Of a stretch of DNA of 57,087 nucleotides, positions 46,401-53,989 are shown piece by piece. The stretch's first letter is position 1. Every line of letters starts with the position of its first letter. Position numbers and translations under genes: made by a program. Where the stretch lies: assembly GCF_001949145.1 (NCBI RefSeq), contig NW_019091397.1, positions 608,891 through 665,977 of the forward strand, given 5' to 3'. The DNA comes from Acanthaster planci. Its lineage: Eukaryota > Echinodermata > Asteroidea > Valvatida > Acanthasteridae. The notes below the pieces were generated by a model, which was not told the DNA's origin, searched no databases, and saw nothing but the letters and a program-made list of their open reading frames with translations.

Positions 46401-49400
46401 CATTGGTACCTTCAAATGCGTGCTTATCTGAGCTTAAATTTTGGAGAGGCAACGTTCCACATTTGAATGTCCATTTTGTTTTTGCCCATCATGTTGTCAA
46501 TAGGATAATTTGTTCAGATGCTAGTTCAACTGGCGCAGGCAGCATAATCTGCAGTGATGTCCAACACTGCCCACAAGCTGTGGTCTCCAGCAGAATCAAA
46601 ACAGATTTCAGCTTGCTAGAGTTCAACTTGGCGTGAGCTTGAGGCTATCCATTTTGCCTTGCTCTCCTTCCTTCCCTTTATACGTGCTTCTGAGTTAAAA
46701 TTACTCACCGACAGTCAATGTGCAGTCAAGATTATTGAATCTGGCAGCATGAAGCCATACCTTCACAACTTGGCTATGGACATTTTCAGTATTTGTCTCG
46801 GTAATTGTATTTGCTTTAATGTCGAGTGGATTCCCAGGACCATAAATGATCAGGCCGATTTTGTTAGCAAGATTATTGACACAGATGACTGGGCTCTTTC
46901 AGACAAATTCTTCTCGTTGATTAACTCTTGTTGGGGTCCATTTACGATCGACGGCTTCGCTACCTTCTATAACTCTGAATTGCCAATGCTTTTGGCTGTT
47001 GCTGTGGTTGCATTACCACGCCTGGATTAAGGACTTCATACTGAAGTGGGTTACCATGCACTTAAACACGGTAGAAATAACAATAGTCTCCTTGGGTTAA
47101 GTAATTTCGATGGTTTCGTAGTAGCAGCATATTTAGATTTTGAGATGGTCTAACGACTTTACCACGTTGGTTTTTTTTTGTTAAGACTTCCACACTTATC
47201 TATATGTTCCTCCCTTTTGTGTGCATACAGATTGTTCGCAACCATTCCTTCTGGCATGATTTTCCATGTCAGTTTCAAGCACAGAAGGAGTCTATCCAGC
47301 TGGACACGATTTTTGCTAAATCTGAGGGTACGGTGACCTCTTATCTCTACAAATGTCATCAATTTCTGTCCTGGTTAGATTCACAATGTATTGCCCCGGC
47401 TCTGCCAATTTCTGAACAAGTCTTGGCATCCAATCTATCCCAAATAAAATCACAATTGATTCCAATAGTGTTTTGATTTTCACCGCTGCCGCATTGCAGT
47501 GGTTCCGTTCCATAATCAATTCCAAAAGCAACCCTCTTGATTCTCCCATCCTACAGCATATCGTCATCAGCGGTAGATGTGACCTCCATCATCCATCTGT
47601 ACAAAAACACCCAATTTGGCTTACGCAAGTCAAAGCAATTGTCGATCTGTTTGCAGGTCTGGAGGCTTTGCTATTAGACCTTAGAACTGCTTGTTACGTC
47701 TCTCTTAAGTATGCCCTTCTCTTTCGACATAATGAGATGGCATGTATGAAAGCTAATCATTTAACTGAGATTAGTTGTGATAACAAGGGTATAGATCCGT
47801 CCTTATGATAAGTGCTTATATTTAGGGATCATATATCTGCCTTTATTGACACCGGAGAGCTTAATTTAAACTTGATGTATAATACATAGACCAGATTGAT
47901 TTGACGGTCAATCTATATAAATTGGTAATTATAATTTTTCAGTCCAAGTTCATTTGTGCCTATTCCAAGTCAGTCATTGCTTAATTGTGTCGCATTGTTT
48001 GTGTATGTATTTGGCTCAGATTATCTGATTAATAATAGATCCAGGGTTGAATCGGATGTGTAGCGATGTTTGGTTCAGATGATCCAAGACGGTCAGATGA
48101 TCATTCAGTGGATTTTAAGAAGAGTGTGGAAGTGGAAAAATTATGAAACTCGGACAAGGTCCGGTATTAATAATGTATTCATCAGATGACCGTCCTTATG
48201 ATAAGGGTTATATTTACGGAGTATATGTCGGCCTTTATTGACGCCGGAGAGCTTAATTTAATCTTGTGTATAATACATTACAGACAAGATGAATTCGATC
48301 GTCAGTCAATCTATATAGATTGGTAATTATAATTTTCCATCCAACATCATTCGTGCCTTTTCCAATTCGGTCATCGTTTCATTGTGACACGGTGTTTGTG
48401 TAGGTATGTTTGGATCAGATGATCTGATTAATGATAGATCCAGGCTAAAATCGTACGTGTAGCGAAGTGGGATCAGATGATCCATGACGGTCAGATGACC
48501 ATTCAGTGGATGTTGGGAAGAAAAGAGTGTTAAAAAAAAATCCAGTGTATCATGATTTGATAAGCTCGATGTTCGTGACACACCACCTCCCCATGCTGAA
48601 TGAATACACTTGGAAGGTCAATCCATTGCCTCTCTCTCCTTTGTATGGCCGTCCTTAATACTAAACTGCTTTTTGTGCGTATGAGCGTAGCGAAGTGGCA
48701 CAAAATTTTCAAAACTTATGGCCCTTCACAAGAAGTCAAAGTTACCAGCATTAGCCTAGGCAAAGACCAAAGATGGACTGTTACTTGACATACCATAAGA
48801 TCTTCATCATTAGAGGATGACACAGAAGCATCACTGTAGCTTTGTAATGAGGATGAGCTGAGATTTGAACGGATTCCCAGAGTCTGCTCATTAGTGCTGT
48901 CTACCTGGATATCACTGTCTGAACTAGCTGCAGATAAAAAACACACCATACATGATAATTTTGAAAATTGGGTTCCTATCCTCACCAGTGAAAAAGCATC
49001 AGATGGCAAATGCCCATCACAATGCAACACTGTTGTCAACTACTTGACGCTGGATGACCTGTAAACACACATAGCTGTCCCTATTTGCTCCACGGAGGAT
49101 GTGTACACTTCATTTAAGAATTCTTTTTTTCATTTCTGCCGTTGACACAGATTGACACAGTTGTATTATTTCTTAAAGCCTGATTTGATCATGGCTCTAC
49201 TCTCTTAGTATAGGGTCAAAATTTAATTGGACTGATATGTGAATACTGATGTACTGATTGTACCAGACTGGTACAATTGGTACAATCAGTACCAGCGAAT
49301 AGGTTCATGGTATATCATGAAAAAACTTACGTAGGTTGTTAATCGAAGCAGATGGAACAACTTGCCTGCTGTATCCTGAGATTTAAATTCCTGAGATTTG

Positions 49401-49873
49401 CACTAGGTTCTTCGGTCTTGAAATAGACCAAAATATACTTTGGAAACACCAAATTGATTCGTTTCGTATATATACCACAATGTCTTTAAGGCTCATTACA
49501 TTATTAAAAGAACTACTTGTTTTTAATTGTTCTACTCAACTGTATACATGTAAATGTATGACACTGCATTGGGTTTCATCAAACAGCATATATGCATACG
49601 TACAAATGCATCATATGAAATACAAAACGAATTCCAACCAGTAAACCAACCCAATCAATTAATTAACAAATTTATGGTTTCTAAGTATTAACAGACCAAT
49701 ACATACCTTGTGCTCCCCACACTTGTAGGAGGAGTGCATTCGTTTGGAGATACCGTAAAAATTCCTCAGTTACAGTCTTGATGGTAAATTGTTTCTGGAA
49801 GCTGAATTTGGCATTCGTATTATACCAAACTGTCTTGGTCTTAAATGGTGTAGGGCAGTCAAAGAAATCAAAC
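28231..49873 (-). CDS. kinesin-3-like protein, C-terminal 5 exons (family tentative)
   Basis: Coding exons, in transcript order: 49873-49707, 48927-48794, 44549-44411, 42779-42586 and 28473-28231. All have GT/AG boundaries and phases that join without a stop, giving about 291 residues. The first has F-D-F-F-D-C-P ... K-Q-F-T-I ... T-E-E-F-L-R-Y-L-Q-T ... L-Q-V-W-G-A-Q, resembling the beta-rich region after the FHA domain in kinesin-3 motors (KIF28/KLP-6, KIF13 types). The tail is Ser-rich, then charged and helical, ending in a short coiled coil. The motor is not in the window. The last intron is 14.1 kb and filled with transposons. Alternative: another C2-like scaffold protein. Confidence 0.6.
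28653..29220. mobile_element. piggyBac-like MITE family P2, copy 2, holding an assembly gap
   Basis: The left end TTAACCATTTCATGCC and right end GGCAGGAAGTGGTTAA match the P2 termini, and the left 180 bp aligns with copy 1 (AATGTTGATGATGCTGGGCC). The middle (28839-29191) is Ns. The gap sits inside this repeat, so the missing bases are probably MITE sequence. Confidence 0.8.
28839..29191. other. assembly gap (N run)
   Basis: 353 Ns located inside a P2 MITE whose two ends flank the gap. Frames reading across are artefacts. Confidence 0.95.
29221..30450. other. intron DNA, T/G-rich tract, no gene
   Basis: Part of the 14-kb intron. A TTGG/TTTT-rich tract (TTGGTTTTGTTGG and similar) spans about 29830-30070. 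No ORF with homology. Confidence 0.4.
30470..30605 (-). mobile_element. tRNA-derived SINE
   Basis: On the - strand there is an A-box-like TGGTTAAGAGC (30578-30588) and, about 40 bp downstream, a B-box-like GGTTTGAATCC (30530-30540), the split RNA polymerase III promoter of tRNA-type SINEs. The following GCCCGGGGTCATGGTGC and the GGGCACTTTA-like part fit the widespread GGGCA...CCC SINE heads of marine invertebrates. The 30452-30652 ORF is incidental. Confidence 0.75.
31018..31809 (-). pseudogene. DIRS-A RNase H domain (263-codon frame)
   Basis: One open frame with T-D-G-L-T-Y-G-W-G-A-S-L-P-P (first catalytic Asp), I-N-V-L-E-L-Q-V-I-F (Glu), R-S-D-I-A-R-A-V-A-Y-I-N (usually D-N-x-x; second Asp), N-N-L-A-D-V-L-S-R (last Asp), then W-T-L-Q-P-E-V, L-F-A-S and Y-A-F-P-P-I-L-L-I-P. 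RNase H removes the RNA strand during cDNA synthesis. Catalytic residues look kept, but the surrounding element is dead. Confidence 0.88.
31810..32270 (-). pseudogene. DIRS-A reverse transcriptase, C-terminal part
   Basis: Over two frames: L-G-F-L-I-N-Y-D-K-S then S-Q-M-S-T-F-F-G-A-V-L-N-L-H-R-G-V, then L-L-G-L-M-A-S-L-V-D-L-V-P-W. This is the segment after the catalytic palm in DIRS RTs. The palm with the Y-x-D-D box is absent; the insertion block begins immediately to the right. Confidence 0.8.
32419..32786 (-). CDS. small spliced gene, 58 aa, divergent partner in DNA unit (putative)
   Basis: Exon 1 (32786-32735) starts M-D-S-S-F-G-S-T-S-R-S-P-I-N-K-C-Q and has a consensus GTAAGT donor. 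Exon 2 (32543-32419) joins in phase after a TTAAG acceptor and encodes Y-S-D-D-D-V-P-L-N-G-L-R-N-L-I-R, ending Q-Q-L-P-Q and TAG. Just beyond the stop, in another frame, is a helix-like L-Q-M-K-V-T-L-L-Q-Q-Q-L-D-H-M-Q, so the original protein may have been longer. It is transcribed away from the transposase-like gene across a roughly 250-bp gap. No known family. Confidence 0.35.
32787..33050. promoter_or_regulatory. candidate bidirectional promoter of the DNA unit
   Basis: It lies between the divergent starts. It has CCAATTATTTAAAACG and, on the other strand, a CCAAT in GATTGGGTCGTT, plus TTGCATATTAATG (octamer-like). The role is inferred from layout only. Confidence 0.3.
33060..33740 (+). 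pseudogene. upstream part of DDE-like transposase in other frames
   Basis: Protein-like pieces follow one another across frames: S-M-V-S-L-L-T-D-G-G-Q-N-R-S-L-P-L-V-L-E-L-V (near 33215), L-Q-E-E-L-V-K-K-I-P-E-L-E-K-R-G-I-S (near 33280), V-I-D-A-K-V-G-V-K-K-N-D (near 33400) and S-W-S-V-D-D-K-N-K-L (33540-33560), where V-D-D would give the first catalytic Asp of an RNase-H-like fold. Frame changes may be introns or decay; this looks like the N-terminal half of the protein encoded at 33688-34809. Confidence 0.55.
33688..34809 (+). CDS. DDE/RNase-H-like transposase-family protein, C-terminal 373 aa
   Basis: Longest frame in the window with protein character. From residue 50: C-T-D-E-L-G-H-L-H-Y-R-Y-P-R-T-G-P; Y-G-P-D-W (Asp114) as a candidate second acidic residue; S-Y-A-P-G-D-S-R-F-N-M-I-E-H-S-W-A-P-L-T (Glu154) as the third, in the N-x-I-E-H pattern typical of the last acid in DDE transposases. 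Then a C-H-H-C pair (276-279) and a C-terminal C2H2-like finger (C348, C352, H365, H370). The ATG at 33688 is only the first in frame; homology-like sequence continues upstream in other frames. It resembles uncharacterised multi-copy proteins of invertebrates; I know no named superfamily for it. It could be a recombinase of an undescribed DNA transposon. Confidence 0.6.
   Translation: MQLLHCEVTTPRERSQSVSPERELPVKANGTNAEENPLPHQATPSSKSFYCTDELGHLHYRYPRTGPLTVCLRGNKFFKASVYNHNTDLLPLTREEREKHRKHTAVILSNYGPDWRKDSVKTVLIMGRLWRDLCLDYLCITSYAPGDSRFNMIEHSWAPLTLWLTGLQLAATLQGEDIVPEVKDAAILDKAIDDVHRSLQGRTFDSFPVSPVAMKSTSQLNYRDASLVKELSDASSTKIHTTPTLCILAEEYRFLARHLVQRTFTLEFIKYEDRRCHHCTRNRVHAIKLMTFLREYGGSHLFTPKVSQRHKGHYEPWRELASQALSGKLEKVALDQGLDSTFKGDRTCSNRCHKVFKSVADRKYHRRLAHTCT
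34810..35719. other. right part of the inserted block, no gene recognised
   Basis: Between the transposase-like gene and the broken DIRS RT. A 177-codon antisense ORF (35731-35198) shows no family motif. A phrase of about 40 bp (ATAATGGTCCTTGGAACAG and following) occurs twice, near 34988 and 35176, so a local direct repeat of about 188-bp spacing is present. Confidence 0.5.
35720..36271 (-). pseudogene. DIRS-A reverse transcriptase, N-terminal part
   Basis: E-R-E-A-L-E-S-E-I-A-T-L-L-Q-K-W-A-I-V-P-V, then (after a frameshift) K-K-D-V-G-K-W-R-P-I-L-N-L-R-L-L-N-Q-F and P-I-D-L-K-D-A. This is the classic DIRS RT fingers region up to the first catalytic Asp; the next residues (normally Y-L-H-V-P) are missing because the frame meets inserted sequence. 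Confidence 0.85.
36337..37802 (-). pseudogene. DIRS-A gag-like ORF, broken
   Basis: Three frames: 37802-37542 and 37582-37112 carry a Ser/Lys-rich basic stretch (S-W-K-K-R-K-S-S-E-A-S-S) and an acidic D-E-D-E; 36660-36337 has L-V-D-S-L-L-T-G-L-K-Q-F-A-R and a helical core. Position 5' of RT and composition fit DIRS gag; there is no specific domain match. Confidence 0.55.
38186..38275. repeat. 90-bp nested palindrome
   Basis: Outer arms AAATCGCTCTCCTTAATTCA and the mirrored TGAATTAAGGGGAGCGATTT, inner arms ATTTAAGGAGAG/CTCTCCTTAAAT. A strong double hairpin could form. Related words (TTAAGGAGCGC) recur near 40027-40075, about 1.8 kb away. Confidence 0.8.
38309..39360. mobile_element. GC-rich inverted-repeat element
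   Basis: It begins TCAATTGTAATTC and ends mirrored at GATTACAATTGA. Both ends are followed inward by GGGGAC-rich sequence (CGGGGACTTGCCCGGG-type words) in inverted orientation, so long imperfect terminal repeats are likely. No ORF in the AT-rich core was recognised. It is about 1.05 kb, inserted in the 5' part of DIRS-A. Confidence 0.6.
39361..41947. other. intron/DIRS-A 5' region, no gene
   Basis: From 39361 to about 40720 is presumed DIRS-A 5' flank and other insertions; 40721-41947 is ordinary intron DNA. Only short ORFs without homology are present. Confidence 0.35.
41948..42542. mobile_element. piggyBac-like MITE family P2, copy 3, reversed
   Basis: In reverse orientation relative to copy 1: starts near CACCATTTGTCGCCGGGG and ends CTTGAAGTGGTTAA. 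It shares GGAGATAATCCAGCCTTG and GCCCAGCATCATCAAC with the other copies. It ends only 43 bp from the 3' end of a kinesin-like exon (42586). Confidence 0.8.
42586..42779 (-). CDS. exon 4: tail segment
   Basis: The acceptor is TTATTTCTCCATAG and the donor GTATTG (weak). It encodes N-P-R-N-I-H-P-R-E-R-S-L-S-H-N-V-E-S-S and a helical end G-Q-I-G-K-I-L-K-T-F-F-H-N-M-K-P-V. Phase 2 in, phase 0 out. A P2 MITE lies 43 bp downstream (to the left). Confidence 0.75.
42890..43275. other. assembly gap (N run)
   Basis: 386 Ns. Open frames reported across it are meaningless. Its right edge is a CCAACC-type microsatellite, a likely cause of the gap. Confidence 0.95.
43276..43372. repeat. (CCAAC)n microsatellite
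   Basis: Imperfect CCAACC/CCAA units grading to CAAACAAACA, directly next to the N run. Confidence 0.9.
44411..44549 (-). CDS. exon 3: charged helical segment
   Basis: The acceptor is GCTGTTATTCAG and the donor GTAAGT. It encodes S-G-R-E-F-A-D-D-L-R-K-Q-A-I-L-N-R-S-L then M-K-E-N-E-R-V-K-K-V-R-K, a likely helix. The final G joins the next exon to give Asp. Confidence 0.75.
45360..46317 (+). pseudogene. Ngaro-like reverse transcriptase, broken
   Basis: G-R-L-R-Q-H-I-K-F-W-R-D-M-G-A-P then S-V-V-S-P-L-S-V-S; after a frame change V-S-F-D-L-K-S-G-Y-H-H-F-D-I (first catalytic Asp), F-T-V-L-P-F-G-L-T-T-A-P-Y-I-F-T, and the box L-Y-L-D-D-G (YLDD bases 46014-46025), then K-S-I-W-N-S and R-I-E-K-I-K. 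Stops at 45748, 46081 and 46316 break it into pieces. Confidence 0.88.
46403..47030 (+). pseudogene. Ngaro-like RNase H, broken
   Basis: R-I-I-C-S-D-A-S-S-T-G-A-G-S-I-I-C-S-D (first Asp), then after a frameshift L-K-L-L-T-D-S-Q-C-A-V-K-I-I (D-S), and V-E-W-I-P-R-T-I-N-D-Q-A-D-F-V-S-K (last Asp), followed by the usual D-D-W / F-S-L-I / T-I-D-G-F-A region. One frameshift near 46636. Confidence 0.85.
47280..47810 (+). pseudogene. Ngaro-like tyrosine recombinase, N-terminal part
   Basis: F-A-K-S-E-G-T-V-T-S-Y-L-Y-K-C-H-Q-F-L-S-W-L (core-binding helix) and, in a second frame, L-R-T-A-C-Y-V-S-L-K-Y-A-L-L-F-R-H-N-E-M-A (start of the catalytic domain with the R-x-x-E pattern). The C-terminal H-x-x-R...Y part is missing; the frame ends where the first downstream repeat starts. 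Confidence 0.7.
47797..48131. repeat. downstream direct repeat, unit 1
   Basis: Starts CCGTCCTTATGATAAG and includes ACACCGGAGAGCTTAATTTA, CAATCTATATA and GGTCAGATGATCATTCAGTGG. It recurs at 48191 with an offset of about 394-398 bp. Probably part of the terminal repeat system of the Ngaro-like element. Confidence 0.85.
48191..48530. repeat. downstream direct repeat, unit 2
   Basis: Second unit, beginning CCGTCCTTATGATAAGG and ending with GGTCAGATGACCATTCAGTGG and a short A run at 48532. Similar over its whole length to unit 1, with small indels. Confidence 0.85.
48794..48927 (-). CDS. exon 2: Ser/Asp-rich linker
   Basis: The acceptor is TTTATCTGCAG and the donor GTATGTC. It encodes A-S-S-D-S-D-I-Q-V-D-S-T-N-E-Q then a serine run and S-S-S-N-D-E-D-L-M. 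Probably disordered, with many potential CK2 sites (S-x-x-D/E). Phase 2 in, phase 0 out. Confidence 0.75.
49046..49148. repeat. interspersed repeat R1, copy 2
   Basis: Diverged match to 20170-20276 (GATGACCTGTAAACACACA ... CATTTAAGAATTC ... CATTTCTGCCGTTGACA). In an intron of the kinesin-like gene. Confidence 0.55.
49707..49873 (-). CDS. exon 1 in window: kinesin-3-like beta domain
   Basis: The acceptor is TGTCTTCATAG and the donor GTATGT. The first G completes a codon from an upstream exon outside the recognised region; the last G starts the next codon (phase 1). It encodes 55 full codons with the aromatic-rich start F-D-F-F-D and the T-E-E-F-L-R-Y-L-Q-T helix followed by V-W-G. Confidence 0.75.
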
Positions 49874-50569
49874 CTATGAAGACAATAAAAAAATATTTAT
49901 AATTGAATTTTGACAACTGCCAGTTTTAAGTTGAACTACAATTTATTGTATATGTTCTTAAAGCTGCACTATAACGGAGTTGAAAAACTGAAACAATTTT
50001 TTTTTCCGTATAAATGTCTCAAAGTTCCCAGCAACACTTCTTTTTGCTGTTTTTCATGATGGCTTATGACGTAAAATTACTAATAAAAACCAAGAATTTT
50101 GTGTCTGCAGATCGTTGTTTTGAGAAAAATTTTCTTTATTCCACTCCCAGAGGGAGCTATATAAAAAGGGTTCCTGGTTCCCTGTCCAAAACCAACATCA
50201 ACGCAATATGAATTACAGGAACCTGTGCAAAGTCGTGACGAATGTGGCGGTAGTCTCGCGACCAGCAGTAGTGCTCAGCTCATGCATGTATGGGATTGAG
50301 TGAAAACACAGACGAGAATTTATGATTTTTGTACTTTTAAGTCTCATCATGCCCCCAGAACATCCCCGAAGAATCGCGATGTTAGGTTTTTTAAATTCCC
50401 GAAAAATGACCGAGTTTGTCAGTAGTGGGTGCAAGTTGTCTGCACCACTCGTGCAGAGTTTTTGGCCGGCAGTATGCAGTTAACACTTAGAATTGACGAC
50501 TGACAAGATCAGTCGTCTCGGCTGAAGCAATAACTTGGCCTGAAGACAAGATACGTACATGTACTCAAG

Positions 50570-51376
50570 ATGGGAGCAGTACAGAGTTTAAAATTGCCCT
50601 CCATAGCCACCAGGACTGGCGCTACCAATCATGCTGATCAATCTCATCCAGCCAGATGTTCAAAAGGGGTGTTTGAGGAGAGAGAGAAACAAAGGGTAGG
50701 CCTAGGCCTAACGTTTTGGTTTATTTTCTTGGATTATAGAGCCTTAAATCCTTCTGTATTTCTTCGAAACTCTGGAGGATATTTTGTTTTTAGTTGTAAC
50801 ATGAAGTAGGGACCCTAATGCCATGGTTATAAGATTTGTAACTGGACCGAAATAAGACCTTAAAATGATTTGTCAAAATGTGTGTCTTATGCCCAAGGCC
50901 TAAACACTTGGACATAAAAAGATAGTTAGGCTAAGGCCGGGCCTAGTATTAGAAAAGTATATCACTTATCAGTGAGCATGAGTGATTCAAAATCCTATGA
51001 GGAAAATGGGCAGTGGAGTTAGCAGAATGTAATTGCTGTGTGTCCAGGTTGGCCATGTGGGAAGAATTACAAAAAAAAAGAAACAAAAGTACCCCACTTA
51101 CATGCACATGTAGGCTACGTAATGTTCAAAGCATGGACTGATCCCAATCCACATTTTCTGGGGGCAGGCAGACAAACCTGTTTTATTGGGCAGGGCTGTG
51201 TTTTTGTGCTTTCTGAAGGGAGGGCCCTAGAAAAAAATTCTTACACATTCCACATGTTTTTTACCTGGGTAATTGTGTGTATTTTTATTGCAGTTCAGGT
51301 ACTTCAAGAAGCCTTCAGATAGCACTCCATACAGGATTCTGAGCCTCCCGAAGAATTTGATGCTTCTATAGCATGA
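50570..51376 (+). CDS. possible two-exon 55-aa gene, N-myristoylation-like start
   Basis: Exon 1 (50570-50695): M-G-A-V-Q-S-L-K-L-P ... K-G-V-F-E-E-R-E-K-Q-R, then GTAGGC. Exon 2 (51335-51376) after acceptor CACTCCATACAG: D-S-E-P-P-E-E-F-D-A-S-I-A and TGA. Phases agree (0/0). M-G-x-x-x-S fits an N-myristoyl site. The region just upstream is relatively CpG-rich, as at a promoter. I know no family; other acceptors near 51296 give different ends, and a protein-like stretch near 52320-52410 (G-L-E-G-S-I-C-N-P-P-E-E-P-S) could be an alternative exon. AATAAA at about 52730 could be its end. Confidence 0.3.
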
Positions 51377-51479
51377 GCTTTAGTCTGCAGTCTGGAGAGG
51401 TTAGCTTGATCTCATTGTGAATAACCAGGGCAATTGATGAAGAATGATAATTGAAGTTTAATGTAATTTGCATGTTAAG

Positions 51480-51645
51480 TCGAACCTCAATAAGAGCACT
51501 GTTAATACGAGGTTCCTGTTATAACAAGAAAAGTTAAGGTCCCAAGTTCTTTTTGTTTTCCCCTCCTGGGTAATACAAGGTTCCTGTTACAACAAGATAA
51601 TTTGTAACATCCCGAGGACCTCTTATTATCGAGGTTCAAGTGTAC
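51480..51645. repeat. short inverted-repeat element
   Basis: GTCGAACCTCAATAAGAG at the left is mirrored by CTCTTATTATCGAGGTTCAAG at the right, with a GGTTCCTGTTATAACAAG-type motif twice inside. A related GGTTCCTGTCATAAAAAC motif is near 53400. Likely a small MITE. Confidence 0.5.
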
Positions 51646-52739
51646 ATGTGTAACCCTGTCCCAAAAGAGGTCTTGGGTTACAATTTCAAATTGTATTTCT
51701 TTATGACTGTTTTCCTTTGGCATATTTAAATTGTTCTTTCCTGAGCTTTTGACTTCTCTACTGGTAAGCAGTGTTCCAGTGTTGAACCTTTGATTTATTG
51801 CCTATTCCTTTTGTCAAATAGCCTGCTCTTCCTTCAGTTTATCTTTAATGTTCCTGCTCTCCTGGAAGATCACAGGATGTTCTTTGTATCCACTGCCTTT
51901 AATCTCTGACTAGTACACCAGTGTGTACACTACCAGTAAACTTTTCAGGAGATCAGCAGGATGTTGTGACACTTAATCCCTAGTTGTTCATACCTTACCC
52001 AAGCTGTGAAAGCCATAAACTTCTGCTGAGTGCTCATCTACCTATACTAGATACTAAATGACCAATCAGTATTGGAGTCATGTGTGACATTTTTTGAGTT
52101 GTTCAATGAGAGCCTGAGCTGGCCATGTGGCAAGGGCATGTTCTGGGTGGCAGTTTGCCCCAGAGTTTTGGCAAGCCTGGCATCCCAAGCTTTGCCATCG
52201 TACTGATTACATGCCTGCCAATTTTTTTTTGCGCTCTGCATTATTTTTCTTTGGACCGGAGGACCTAAAAATCCAAGTCTTCCCATGTTCACAAGTGTTG
52301 GCTCTCTATCTTAGTTACTGAACTGCATGTTCTGAAAGAGGGTCTGGAGGGGAGTATCTGCAATCCACCTGAAGAGCCGTCCCCAGGAATCTCAGCCACC
52401 GAGCTATTGTGACTTGCAGACACAGCACAAGTACACCATGGCATCTGTGGCATTAATCACCAGCATCCGCAAGGACATGTATTCCTTTGCGTTACATTTC
52501 TTCTGCTGAACTTTTGCTCTCCACTTTTTGTCAACCGGCTACACGACATGGAATGACTCATTGCAACTCATCTCTACATCTAGAACTTTGGCGCTATTTT
52601 TTTCTTGAGCTCAAAGTGTATTCTAACTTTTTCTGTAAATCTCCTATTTTAATTAATGGCCATCTGAACTGGTGTTCTCTGGATTCATTTGATATTTTTC
52701 ATATTGATTGGCTTGTCTATTCCCTCCAATAAAGCAAAA

Positions 52740-53960
52740 TCTCTTTTGGACGTAAATCCTGAATTGTGTGAGGTCGACAGTTTGTTCAAAAGGGAATTGA
52801 ATTAATATGAAATTTGGTTCCTGCTATTTTGAAATGTGAACCACGGGTTACACATGTACAATTTTGTACATACACATGCGGCTTATATTAGACGGCATAT
52901 GTTATTTGAATAATGTCTTGAGTAGGAATTTCAGTATATACTTTGCCTTATGAACTGGACAGAATGGTTGTGGCATGATTTTGTCTAAATTAGTCTTTTA
53001 GTTCATCTGCAAATTACATCATTATTACATACGTGTAAAAATATTTTTGTTGCATGGTTCCATCAAGCTGCGGTTATTTGTTTAATAAAAAAAATTGTAA
53101 TTGTTTTGTTTCCCTCAATTTTTGTTTTGGTGGCTGAGTAATATATATTGTGAAGAAAATCTTTGAACAGATTTTTTTACAGGCAAGTGAACTCAGTGCA
53201 GTTGAAGAATATGTTACAGCCCCTTCCTGCGATGAAAACCTGTGATTCCACCATGGCACCCAGTCAATTACAATGGTGCAGAGGAAGAGCACTGTTCATA
53301 AATTTACATTGCGTACAATGTTTACCGTATCTACTGTAACATCAAAAGATCAGGTCCCGGTCTATATTTTTCTTTGTACATGTATTCCACTCATAAAAAC
53401 ACAAGGTTCCTGTCATAAAAACACAAGGTACATGTATTCGTAAAGTTCCAAGACCGTGGATAGGCAGGATGGGAATGTAGATGCATTTTAATTTTTTCTT
53501 TGAGGTCCAAAAATTATTCAGTTCCTGCATCTCCCTTGTATGAAATACAGGAAAACCACACTACGTGTATAAACCCATATAGGAGTACGTGTATTTGGGG
53601 CCCAATTTTAACAAACCAATTTTGAGGATTCATGTCAGGAAAAAATCCAATTTGAGAGCAGGAACAATGCATATTAAAGGAAAAAGATCTGACAAGTTAA
53701 TGTGAGAAACTTCGAAAAAGTGGTTATTTTGTGAGAAATATGTGCAAGTTGAGAGCATTATACCTAATTCTTAGACAAGGATCAAACTTGAATGGCAATA
53801 GACATGGGTTCTGAAATAATATACTCCTCCACAAATATACATGTATGTACACAAGTACATGCTTCATGCTGGAATGCACTTAGTTTATTTCAAGATATTA
53901 CATATGTAATAATACAATATTTAATAATACATGTACTGTAACCACAGTGTGGATTTGAAA
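52740..53960. other. no gene assigned
   Basis: A good-looking acceptor (TTTTTTTACAG, near 53180) is followed by 21 open codons on the + strand (A-S-E-L-S-A-V-E-E-Y-V ... N-L then TGA), possibly a terminal exon; no partner exon is recognised. Confidence 0.25.
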
Positions 53961-53989
53961 ACCTGCTTGTACAGTTATAGAATAAGTTG

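Larger units (their letters stand above)
44900..48530 (+). mobile_element. Ngaro/DIRS-like RT-RNaseH-YR retrotransposon
   Basis: In order on the + strand: RT lead-in (45400-45700), RT palm (45795-46080), RT thumb (46100-46317), RNase H (46400-47030) and tyrosine recombinase (47280-47810), then two direct repeats of about 335-340 bp (47797-48131 and 48191-48530). The domain order and repeats downstream of the coding region recall the split direct repeats of Ngaro-type elements. Several frameshifts and stops; not functional. Lies in the intron between exons 2 and 3 of the kinesin-like gene, opposite in orientation. Confidence 0.8.
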
